Shown in pieces: positions 25,828 to 40,009 of a stretch of DNA of 57,343 bases (position 1 is the first letter of the stretch; each line of letters begins with the position of its first letter). Position numbers and translations under genes: made by a program. Source of the stretch: Candidatus Neomarinimicrobiota bacterium (GTDB lineage: Bacteria > Fidelibacterota > UBA8477 > JABMPR01); the NCBI GenBank assembly GCA_016784545.1, contig JADHUM010000018.1:1-57343 (forward strand), given 5' to 3'. The notes under the pieces were generated by a model. It was not told the origin of the DNA, ran no database searches, and saw only the letters and a program-made list of their open reading frames with translations.

Positions 25828-27243
25828 ATGAATTTACCGAAGTATTTACAGCCCTCATCCAGCAGGCTGAAACGGACCGCATTACTAATGGCGATTTTTT
25901 GGACCCTGATAATTCTTCTTGAATTGAACTGGAGCCTACTGAATCTCAAAGAAGCTGAATTACGAAATGCGCATACACAGGCAGCGACCGCCTTCGAAAA
26001 AGATGTTCAATATCGCCGCTGGAATGCAAATGCCGGAGGTGTTTACGTTCGCGTGAACGAATCGATCAGACCCAATCCCTATCTTGACATGGAACACCGT
26101 GATTTGCTCCTGGCCAACGGGGACACATTAACATTGATGAATCCGGCCTATATGACCCGTCTAGCCCATGAAATTGCTCTCGAGGAAACAGGGGTCAGGG
26201 GCCACATCACAAGCCTTAACCCCATCCGGCCAGAAAATGAAGCGGATGATTGGGAAAAATCTGCCCTGTCATGTTTCAATGATTCGACCTCAGAAGTGAC
26301 CGCCGTTGAAAACCTGGACGGAGTCAAATATTTTCGAATGATGCGTCCTCTCTATGTTGAGAAATCGTGTTTGGAATGCCATGAAAAACAGGGTTACAAG
26401 CTGGGTGATATCCGGGGCGGAATCAGCGTTGCAGTGCCGATGAAAACCGCGCTTGATGATGGGTATCTGAATCCAGTGAATGAAATCATATCGCGATGTT
26501 TGTTCTGGCTCCTGGGTCTTGCGGGAATTGTTTACAGCTTCGTACGACTGGAGCATTTCGACAAACAACGCCGGAAGGCTGAAAAAGAACTTCTTGATTC
26601 CAACAAAATGAAGGAATTATTGATAGACACCATCACTCATGACCTGACCAACCCCATTGGTATCATTTACTCCATGTCTGACCTGCTGGCCAGCGAGAAC
26701 GCTGGTGATCAAAAGCTGGGTCTGATAAAAAGCAGCAGTGAACGTCTCCTGGCTGTCATGCAGAATACTGTGACCCTCTCTCAACTGGCGCTGGGTGATG
26801 CAATCCCAAAATCTGAATTCGACATTACAGCCGATATCAAATCCATGGCCAATGAATTCCAGGATCGATTGGTCGAGGCCGTATTAACTCTTAAAATCGA
26901 TCTGCCGGAAAAATTGATGATACAGGCCAACCCCATTTTATCAGAGGTATTTAGAAATTATATAAGCAACGCTATTAAATATGCCGCTGAAGGCGATCAG
27001 ATTATCATTGATCACGAGAGTGAGGCAGGGGTTATTACCATCAATGTAAAAGATTTTGGGTCTACCATTCCCGAAAACTTGCGGGAGAATGTCTTTGCGC
27101 GCAAATATCAGATGGGTACAGAAAAACCAGGACGGGGACTGGGGTTGGCTATTGTCAAACGAATTGTTGAAGCGCATGGTGCCCAGGTCGGTGTGAAGCC
27201 GAATGAGCCCAGAGGTAATATCTTCTTTATCAAAATTTCTTGA
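25828..27243 (+). CDS. Membrane sensor histidine kinase with heme-type (Tll0287-like) sensor domain
   Basis: The 471-residue protein has a first membrane span at about 18-38, a periplasmic domain to about 220, a second span at about 221-240 and a cytoplasmic kinase. The sensor domain resembles the Tll0287-like/DUF3365 fold and carries a c-type heme motif, C-L-E-C-H at 181-185, followed by K-L-G-D-I-R-G-G-I-S-V. The H-box is D-T-I-T-H-D-L-T-N-P (H271), the N-box lies around N381 (Y-I-S-N-A-I-K-Y-A) and the G2 box is G-R-G-L-G-L-A-I-V-K near 435-444. It probably senses redox state, a gas or a small ligand. No response regulator is adjacent, so it is an orphan kinase. A decayed copy of its 3' end follows at 27375. 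Confidence 0.85.
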   Translation: MNLPKYLQPSSSRLKRTALLMAIFWTLIILLELNWSLLNLKEAELRNAHTQAATAFEKDVQYRRWNANAGGVYVRVNESIRPNPYLDMEHRDLLLANGDTLTLMNPAYMTRLAHEIALEETGVRGHITSLNPIRPENEADDWEKSALSCFNDSTSEVTAVENLDGVKYFRMMRPLYVEKSCLECHEKQGYKLGDIRGGISVAVPMKTALDDGYLNPVNEIISRCLFWLLGLAGIVYSFVRLEHFDKQRRKAEKELLDSNKMKELLIDTITHDLTNPIGIIYSMSDLLASENAGDQKLGLIKSSSERLLAVMQNTVTLSQLALGDAIPKSEFDITADIKSMANEFQDRLVEAVLTLKIDLPEKLMIQANPILSEVFRNYISNAIKYAAEGDQIIIDHESEAGVITINVKDFGSTIPENLRENVFARKYQMGTEKPGRGLGLAIVKRIVEAHGAQVGVKPNEPRGNIFFIKIS

Positions 27244-27317
27244 GATCTCGGGGATTGAGAAGTTAAAAGTTAAAAGTTGTGAAGTCAGGACATGGGTAAC
27301 ACTTTAGTTGTTTCTGC

Positions 27318-27338
27318 GGCTCTGCGGGCTTTGCGAGA
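27318..27338 (+). repeat. 21-bp direct repeat downstream of the kinase gene
   Basis: This is the identical partner of 25661-25681, located between the kinase stop codon and the kinase remnant. A REP-like CCTTCGACGGGCTCAG follows at 27356-27371. Confidence 0.6.
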
Positions 27339-27374
27339 ACGGTGGATGGCTTCATCCTTCGACGGGCTCAGCTT

Positions 27375-27509
27375 AAAGAAGGTGAAAAGAGAGGGCGAGG
27401 ACTAGGGCTTGCTATCGTAAAGAGAATAGCAGCAGCACATAACGGTGAAGCCTGGGTCGAACCTAATACTCCTGCGGGTAACAGCTTTTGTCTTCGCATC
27501 CCCCGCTAA
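27375..27509 (+). pseudogene. Remnant of a second histidine kinase (C-terminal tail)
   Basis: One frame reads K-E-G-E-K-R-G-R-G-L-G-L-A-I-V-K-R-I-A and continues to P-A-G-N-S-F-C-L-R-I-P-R and a TAA at 27507-27509. This is the G2 box and last strand of a histidine kinase. It aligns with the end of the intact kinase at 25828 (G-R-G-L-G-L-A-I-V-K-R-I-V-E-A-H-G) but is clearly diverged, so it is a paralogue rather than a recent duplication. There is no start codon or upstream domain; sequence before about 27375 is repeat DNA. The upstream part was probably replaced or deleted. Confidence 0.75.
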
Positions 27510-27650
27510 ATCTGGAACAGCAGTTTTTTAACAGCGAATACTTTGGCACCACGACATAGAAAAAAGCTCTTGACCTCCAAACTCAGGGGCCTTTTTGCCA
27601 CTGGTCACTTTCCAGTCACACCGCTCTCGCAAGTCCAATAAAAACAACTA

Positions 27651-27751
27651 TGAGACACAAAGAGGTCGATTTTCACTCAAAAACTGACCGAGGGATTTTA
27701 AGTCCTGAATATATCTCTGATAGTCAGTAGGTTACGGAGTTTGTGTCAAAA
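27651..27751. repeat. 101-bp direct repeat, right copy
   Basis: This is the partner of 20036-20136, same length and orientation, preceded by A to give ATGAGACA at 27650-27657 and ending TGTGTCAAAA. It is the right border of the accessory block. The rest of the gap 27510-28000 shows no gene; an inverted repeat (GGGTT..AGT / ACTAACCC) lies near 27914-27942. Confidence 0.75.
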
Positions 27752-28004
27752 AAATATAAGGGAATATTTGTACAAAAGGTACCGATGAAATTGGTTGTTC
27801 ATTGAGTGTGTATCCCCTAGATAAACTTTCTGCTTGAATAGCATAGAACCAAGGGTTTACTCACTACAGAGTAATTTTCAGTAGCATGCAGACCCTTTAC
27901 GGAAGGACTAGCGGGTTTTAGTTGCTAAAAACATGACTAACCCTTGTCGGTTTGGATCCATTCAACAATAAATATTGGCAACGAGATATTTCTGCATATA
28001 TTAT

Positions 28005-28030
28005 TGCAAACGATTGCAGCAAACGTTTGC
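28005..28030 (+). promoter_or_regulatory. Two adjacent LacI-type operators upstream of the lacI-like gene
   Basis: TGCAAACGATTGCA (28005-28018) is a dyad with a central CG, and GCAAACGTTTGC (28019-28030) is a perfect 12-bp palindrome directly abutting it. Both have the half-site TGCAAWCG typical of LacI/CcpA-family operators. They end 12 bases before the chosen start of the regulator gene, so they probably mediate autoregulation and control of the whole downstream operon. Confidence 0.75.
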
Positions 28031-28042
28031 AAAAGTCAAATA

Positions 28043-34753
<6,711 letters not shown>

Positions 34754-34760
34754 TTATAAG

Positions 34761-34777
34761 GAGAAGCATTGCTTCTC
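34761..34777 (+). promoter_or_regulatory. Intra-operon hairpin after the GH30 gene
   Basis: GAGAAGC-ATT-GCTTCTC forms a perfect 7-bp stem with no T run, in a 65-bp gap. The next gene has a near-ideal AAGGAG ribosome site. The hairpin could protect or define the 3' end of a processed transcript. Confidence 0.45.
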
Positions 34778-34818
34778 AAGGCATTTAGAATGAAAGTAAC
34801 CACAAAAAGGAGAAAACA

Positions 34819-37197
34819 ATGAAAAGGATAGCTACCCTTATCGTTCTTCTGATCATGTGTGTGTCTTTTGCATATGCGCAAAGTCCATCTATGGTCTTTT
34901 TCAAAGGTGAACTACCTGATTCCATGTATTTCTGGCCCTGGGGTTTTGCCCAGGATCCAGTTGCTGTGAACGGAATTGGATATACACCAGGAACCGCCGG
35001 AATTCAATGGGTTACCTCAGCCGAAGATGGATGGCAGGGTAATTTCATTGGCTTAAACAGCAATGTGGGCAATGACATGAGTTCCATCTGGGCCACGGAC
35101 TCGGTATATTTCAAAATGCGTGCTCCCAATGGGCTAGACGCCGATGACAGTATGTCTGTATTCCTTTATGATTCTGACAATTCAACATGGGACTATACTG
35201 TTTGGGCCCAGATTGATGATTTTGCTGATTTGAATGACGGTGCCTGGCACCAGTACAGCATTGCCCTATCAGATTTTCTGACTACAACAAATGATATCGA
35301 TAAAACCGATATTGTTGCATTGAGCTTTGAAGCTGAAAATCCCTTCCAATGGGAAATGGACAATGGTGTGTCTGCTGAAGTTCATATCGATGATGTGTGG
35401 ATTGGCCAACCTGAGATTCCCATGACCATGATCATCTATAATGGTCAGAGCTTATCGGCTGGTATTGATACAGACTACTGGGGTTTTGAAGAAAACTCAC
35501 TGACCCTCGCTGAAGGTGAGGGCTATGGTGCAGGTACACCTGCCATTGTTTGGGAAACCTCAAACTGGGATTGGCAGGGACAGGGTTATACCTTCTGGCA
35601 ACAACCTCAGGATTTCACATATGCCATGGCGCATGACACATTGAAAATGAAAGTCAAAGCACCGGCAGAGATAGACCCTCTGGTAGTTCGCTGGTACGAT
35701 TGGAGCGACAATGCAGCTGATTTTGTCATGGATACCACACTATGGGATGGTGAATGGCAAGCATTGGAAATTCCACTGGCAAGTTTTACCCAGGGTGATG
35801 GCTTTGATGCAAGCACTGTCTACTACTTCAGCATTGAAGCAGTATGGAACACGGTTCCAGAAAGAGTCCTCTTTGATGATATCTGGATAGGTAGTCCCAC
35901 TGTTTCTGTTGATGTCGTAGCTCCGTTAGCACCAACCAATGTATTGGCCGGTGTTGCCACGGATTATTTCAACGAAATCGCCTGGACTGCTGTAGCTGGT
36001 GAATCAGGTGAGAGCTATAATGTCTATGCCAGCCTGAGTCCTATCGAAAGTCTTGATGACGATGGCTTGACCGTAGTAAAATATGGTGCAGATGATGGTG
36101 AAGTGGTTGTTCATCCAATTTATCATCCTCTAGAAGAGGCTGAAATCGCCTATTATTACGCAGTGACCTGTATGGATGCTGCTGGAAATCTATCAGAAGG
36201 TTTTGCAACTGCTGGTCCATTCACAAATGTTGGTGCTAGCAGAGCAATCATTTCACTTGAACCACCAGTGAATTTTGTTGCTGATTCTGATTTGAGTGAG
36301 TGGGCTCACATCGTTCCATTTACTGTTACACCAGGTTCACATCCAGTTGAAGGAACCATCGATAGTGATGCGGATTTCTCTTACCAGGCCTATGTTGCCA
36401 TGGATGAGACCTATCTATATGTTGCTTTTGATGTCTTAGATGATCACTTCACATGGACTGAAGATAATACTGTGGACTGGTGGGATGATGAAGGTATCGA
36501 ATTCTATTTTGGACTATATGAACTAGGTATTCCACATCCTTATTTCTATTCAGGTGAAGAACCAGATTATCGTCTGGTATTTCTGCCCAATACTATCCTA
36601 TGGGGCAGTGACTGGGATATGGAGCCAAGTGCAGATGATTATATCTTCGAACCTCTTGGTGAATCAGATTATATAATCGAGGCTAGAATCGCCTTCACCA
36701 GTATTTATGATACTGGCGATGCCGAATTCACACCTGTTGAGGGTATGACGATTCCATTCGAAATTTTAGGGTTTGACGCTGATGTACAGAATGGATACAA
36801 CGAAGGTCGCCTGCAATTAGGTGCGAACTCTGAAATCAACCCATGGCACTCCGGACCTGACGTATGGACCTATGCCTGGGTTGGACTACCTGATTTTGTT
36901 GTTGCCCTTGATGATACAAAATCTGGCCTGCCCACATCATTTGCTTTGAAGGACAATTATCCAAATCCCTTCAATCCATTAACTCATATTAATTATGAAT
37001 TACCGGAAACGGCTGATGTGAAATTGACCATATACAACATAAGAGGCGAAGTTGTATCCACACTGGTTGAAAATAATCAGACTGCTGGGTATTATACAGC
37101 AACCTTTAATGCACAAAATGTGTCTTCTGGATTGTATTTCTATCAGATTCAAGCTGGTAGCTATAATCAAACAAAGAAGATGATTCTAGTTAAATAG
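34819..37197 (+). CDS. Sorted multi-domain carbohydrate-binding-like protein (galactan locus)
   Basis: AAGGAGAAAACA directly precedes the ATG. The 792-residue protein has a signal peptide ending A-Y-A-Q and two homologous beta-sandwich domains (about 25-200 and 200-365), each ending in D-D-V/I-W-I-G. A fibronectin-III-like module (about 375-470) and a CBM9/DOMON-like domain (about 490-695; A-Y-V-A-M-D-E-T-Y-L-Y-V-A-F-D-V) follow. The sorting domain has D-N-Y-P-N-P-F-N-P and ends K-K-M-I-L-V-K. No catalytic motif is seen. It parallels the tandem-domain protein at 15409 in the chitin locus and probably holds polymeric substrate at the surface. The strong ribosome site and flanking hairpins suggest high expression. 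Confidence 0.78.
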   Translation: MKRIATLIVLLIMCVSFAYAQSPSMVFFKGELPDSMYFWPWGFAQDPVAVNGIGYTPGTAGIQWVTSAEDGWQGNFIGLNSNVGNDMSSIWATDSVYFKMRAPNGLDADDSMSVFLYDSDNSTWDYTVWAQIDDFADLNDGAWHQYSIALSDFLTTTNDIDKTDIVALSFEAENPFQWEMDNGVSAEVHIDDVWIGQPEIPMTMIIYNGQSLSAGIDTDYWGFEENSLTLAEGEGYGAGTPAIVWETSNWDWQGQGYTFWQQPQDFTYAMAHDTLKMKVKAPAEIDPLVVRWYDWSDNAADFVMDTTLWDGEWQALEIPLASFTQGDGFDASTVYYFSIEAVWNTVPERVLFDDIWIGSPTVSVDVVAPLAPTNVLAGVATDYFNEIAWTAVAGESGESYNVYASLSPIESLDDDGLTVVKYGADDGEVVVHPIYHPLEEAEIAYYYAVTCMDAAGNLSEGFATAGPFTNVGASRAIISLEPPVNFVADSDLSEWAHIVPFTVTPGSHPVEGTIDSDADFSYQAYVAMDETYLYVAFDVLDDHFTWTEDNTVDWWDDEGIEFYFGLYELGIPHPYFYSGEEPDYRLVFLPNTILWGSDWDMEPSADDYIFEPLGESDYIIEARIAFTSIYDTGDAEFTPVEGMTIPFEILGFDADVQNGYNEGRLQLGANSEINPWHSGPDVWTYAWVGLPDFVVALDDTKSGLPTSFALKDNYPNPFNPLTHINYELPETADVKLTIYNIRGEVVSTLVENNQTAGYYTATFNAQNVSSGLYFYQIQAGSYNQTKKMILVK

Positions 37198-37212
37198 AAC
37201 AAATTTGGTTTG

Positions 37213-37244
37213 GAGAGGTGACTCAATTTGAGTCACCTCTCTTT
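37213..37244 (+). terminator. Perfect 12-bp hairpin between binding-protein and TonB receptor genes
   Basis: GAGAGGTGACTC (37213-37224) pairs perfectly with GAGTCACCTCTC (37230-37241) around AATTT, followed only by TTTATC. The T run is weak, so it may act as a partial terminator or attenuator that lowers expression of the downstream receptor rather than a full stop. Confidence 0.65.
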
Positions 37245-37279
37245 ATCATGATGTAAGTAATGTTCCGGAGGACAAATCC

Positions 37280-40009
37280 TTGAATATCATGCAAAAAAAA
37301 ATAATGGTTATCGTCTTTGCACTTTGTGGATTGAGTGTTTTTGCTCAAACCACTGGCAAAGTGGCCGGTAAAGTCACTGACTCAGCCACAGGGGAGGCAT
37401 TACCTGGCGCCAATGTGATCATATCTTCGACCTCATTAGGTGCAGCATGCGATATTGATGGTGATTTCTATATAATAAACATTCCTCCAGGAAGATATGA
37501 TGTCAACATTTCAATGATTGGATATGGTACTGCAATTATCCAAGATTTTAATGTGTCTGTGAATAGAACTTCAAATCTCGATATTAGTCTGAATATCGCT
37601 AGTGTCGAAGGAGAAGAAGTCATTGTTGTAGCCCAAAGAATCAGTATCGAGAAGGATCAGACTGGTACTATTCGAAATATTTCATCAGATCAAATGGAAA
37701 TGCTCCCTGTTGAAAGTCTTGATGAGGTTGTTTCCATGCAAGCAGGTATTGTGAAAGGTCATGTCAGGGGTGGACGAGCCTCTGAAGTGTCCTATCTCTT
37801 GGACGGCATGGCAATTACAGAGGCCTTTGGAAATTCTGGAAAAGTTGTCGAAGTAGAAATGGAAGTTGTCCAAGACCTGGAAGTGATCACAGGCACTTTT
37901 AATGCTGAGTACGGCCGTGCCATGAGTGGTGTGATCAACGCCGTGACAAAAAATGGTAGCAATGAATACCACGGCAGTATCTCTGCTGGATTTGGCAATT
38001 ATTATACAGGACACGGAGATATTTTTATCGGGCTCGAGTCTGGTGATGTTGCCAGGAATAGCGATCTAAAATTCAATATTAGTGGGCCTCTCATCAAGGA
38101 CAGGTTGACACTTATTGCAAACTATCGCTCTCAGGATAATGGCAATCATCTCAATGGAGTGCGTCGTTTTGTTCCTGAAGACTATAGTCGCTATCCAAAG
38201 GCCGACAGCAGTACATGGGTAACGGAAAATACTGGGGATGGTAAATATGTATCCCTGAATTACAACCGCAGCCAATCAATCATGACCAAATTGTCATCAA
38301 GATTATCCAATAGTATTAGAGCATCACTCATTTACCAGGGTAATGACGATGACTGGCAAGGCTATAGTCACGCATGGAAATACAACCCCGATGGAAAAAA
38401 TATTTCATATTCAAATAGTAGTCTGATTGCGTATCAAATGAATACCGTGATTTCGCCAGCACTTTTCTTCGATATAAAAATTAGCCAACTCAAGTATTAC
38501 GAGGGTTGGTATCTCTCTGAAGATCCACAGGATACATCTGTCTATGTCCATGATGGATATTCAAACAATTCGGGACCCGGGTTTATGACCGGTGGTCAAC
38601 AAAAAAGTCATAGTCGCCGCTGGTCCACAAATTCCAGTGCAAAATGGGATCTTTCCTGGCAATTTACTAAAAACCACTTTTTAAAGACTGGTGTTCAGTA
38701 CACCCAACATGAACTTGAAAATAAGTGGTATGAGATCCGAAACGCCTATGAGTTTCTACCTGAAGATGACGAAGCAGTTGCAAATCCTGCAGACCCCAAT
38801 AAAGTCTATATCAATTACCAACCCTTCATACACACAGATACCAATTCAGTCTACGCCGATGAATATCACGTTGAGCCAATTGAGTATTCAGTGTATGTTC
38901 AGGATAAGCTGGAACACAATGAGATGGTTTTGAATTATGGCCTACGCTACGATTATTTTAACCCGAATACCGTTTATCCCTCGAAGCGCGGTAATCCAGC
39001 CAATCAGATTCTTTATCCCAATAACCCTGAATTGATGTCAGAGTATCCCGAAGCCGAAGTGCAGACGCAGATCAGTCCACGATTTGGGTTGGCCTACCAA
39101 CTGAGTGATGCAGCAGTACTTCGCTTTAGCTATGGTCATTTCTTCCAGATGCCACCCATGTATGCCATGTATCAGAATAGCAAATTTTTCGTCGGACCTG
39201 AAGATTTTCAAACCACCATGGGCAATGCCCAACTCAAAGCACAGAAAACTGTTCAATATGAAGTTGGCGTTTGGCAGGGATTAACAGAATCTCTCTCACT
39301 TGAAGTAGCAGTGTATTATCGGGATATTTTTGATCTCTTAAGCACACAGATCTTTACGACCTATAATGAGACAAAATATGGGCTTTACTCCAACAAGGAT
39401 TATGGAAATGTCAAAGGTCTGGAGTTAAAAGTAGATTATGCTAAGAATCGATTCTCAACATTTCTGAACTACACGTTCCAATACTCCAGAGGTAATGCGG
39501 ATAACCCTACCCAAAATTTTGATCGTGCAGGTGGCGTCCTGGATCCCATTACTCGCCTTATCCCCATGAGTTGGGATCAGCGTCATACCTTCAATACAAC
39601 TGTATCCTATGGAATGGATTCCTGGGGTTTGAGTCTCACAGGCTACTTTGATTCAGGGACACCATTTACCTGGGAACCCCTGGATATTTCAATTCTTGAT
39701 GACATAAGTTTTCTTCCCAATAATGAATATATGCCCTCGACTTTTTCAGTTGATATGAATGCCCATTATTTCCTCAGATTGCGAAATGATATGGGGCTGA
39801 AGTTTGGCCTCCAGGTATACAATTTATTGGATGAACTCAATGATGCATGGGTAGATAGTCGAACAGGGCAGGCTTACAACTCCATTATTCGCGATAATGA
39901 TCTCGATGGCCATTATAGTGATTTTAATGATTATGAAGATACTATTCATGATCCCTCCATGTTTGAAGCACCACGATTTGTCAAATTCAGTATGGATATA
40001 ACTTTTTAA
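37280..40009 (+). CDS. TonB-dependent outer-membrane receptor (galactan locus)
   Basis: A TTG start is chosen because GGAGG (37267-37271) lies eight bases upstream of it; the in-frame ATG at 37289 would be 17 bases away. The 909-residue protein has a signal peptide ending V-F-A-Q and a carboxypeptidase-regulatory-like domain (about 25-115; G-K-V-A-G-K-V-T-D...G-E-A-L-P-G-A-N-V). A plug (about 120-225; H-V-R-G-G-R-A-S-E-V-S-Y-L-L-D-G, A-E-Y-G-R-A-M-S-G-V-I-N) and a barrel ending F-S-M-D-I-T-F follow. It is the SusC-type importer for galacto-oligosaccharides. No SusD follows; the next gene begins at the very next base after the stop. Confidence 0.88.
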   Translation: MNIMQKKIMVIVFALCGLSVFAQTTGKVAGKVTDSATGEALPGANVIISSTSLGAACDIDGDFYIINIPPGRYDVNISMIGYGTAIIQDFNVSVNRTSNLDISLNIASVEGEEVIVVAQRISIEKDQTGTIRNISSDQMEMLPVESLDEVVSMQAGIVKGHVRGGRASEVSYLLDGMAITEAFGNSGKVVEVEMEVVQDLEVITGTFNAEYGRAMSGVINAVTKNGSNEYHGSISAGFGNYYTGHGDIFIGLESGDVARNSDLKFNISGPLIKDRLTLIANYRSQDNGNHLNGVRRFVPEDYSRYPKADSSTWVTENTGDGKYVSLNYNRSQSIMTKLSSRLSNSIRASLIYQGNDDDWQGYSHAWKYNPDGKNISYSNSSLIAYQMNTVISPALFFDIKISQLKYYEGWYLSEDPQDTSVYVHDGYSNNSGPGFMTGGQQKSHSRRWSTNSSAKWDLSWQFTKNHFLKTGVQYTQHELENKWYEIRNAYEFLPEDDEAVANPADPNKVYINYQPFIHTDTNSVYADEYHVEPIEYSVYVQDKLEHNEMVLNYGLRYDYFNPNTVYPSKRGNPANQILYPNNPELMSEYPEAEVQTQISPRFGLAYQLSDAAVLRFSYGHFFQMPPMYAMYQNSKFFVGPEDFQTTMGNAQLKAQKTVQYEVGVWQGLTESLSLEVAVYYRDIFDLLSTQIFTTYNETKYGLYSNKDYGNVKGLELKVDYAKNRFSTFLNYTFQYSRGNADNPTQNFDRAGGVLDPITRLIPMSWDQRHTFNTTVSYGMDSWGLSLTGYFDSGTPFTWEPLDISILDDISFLPNNEYMPSTFSVDMNAHYFLRLRNDMGLKFGLQVYNLLDELNDAWVDSRTGQAYNSIIRDNDLDGHYSDFNDYEDTIHDPSMFEAPRFVKFSMDITF

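Noticed and set aside
20036-27751. Integron cassette array with attC sites
   Set aside because: The repeats lack the attC core-site and imperfect-palindrome structure, genes between them are in both orientations, and no tyrosine integrase is present.
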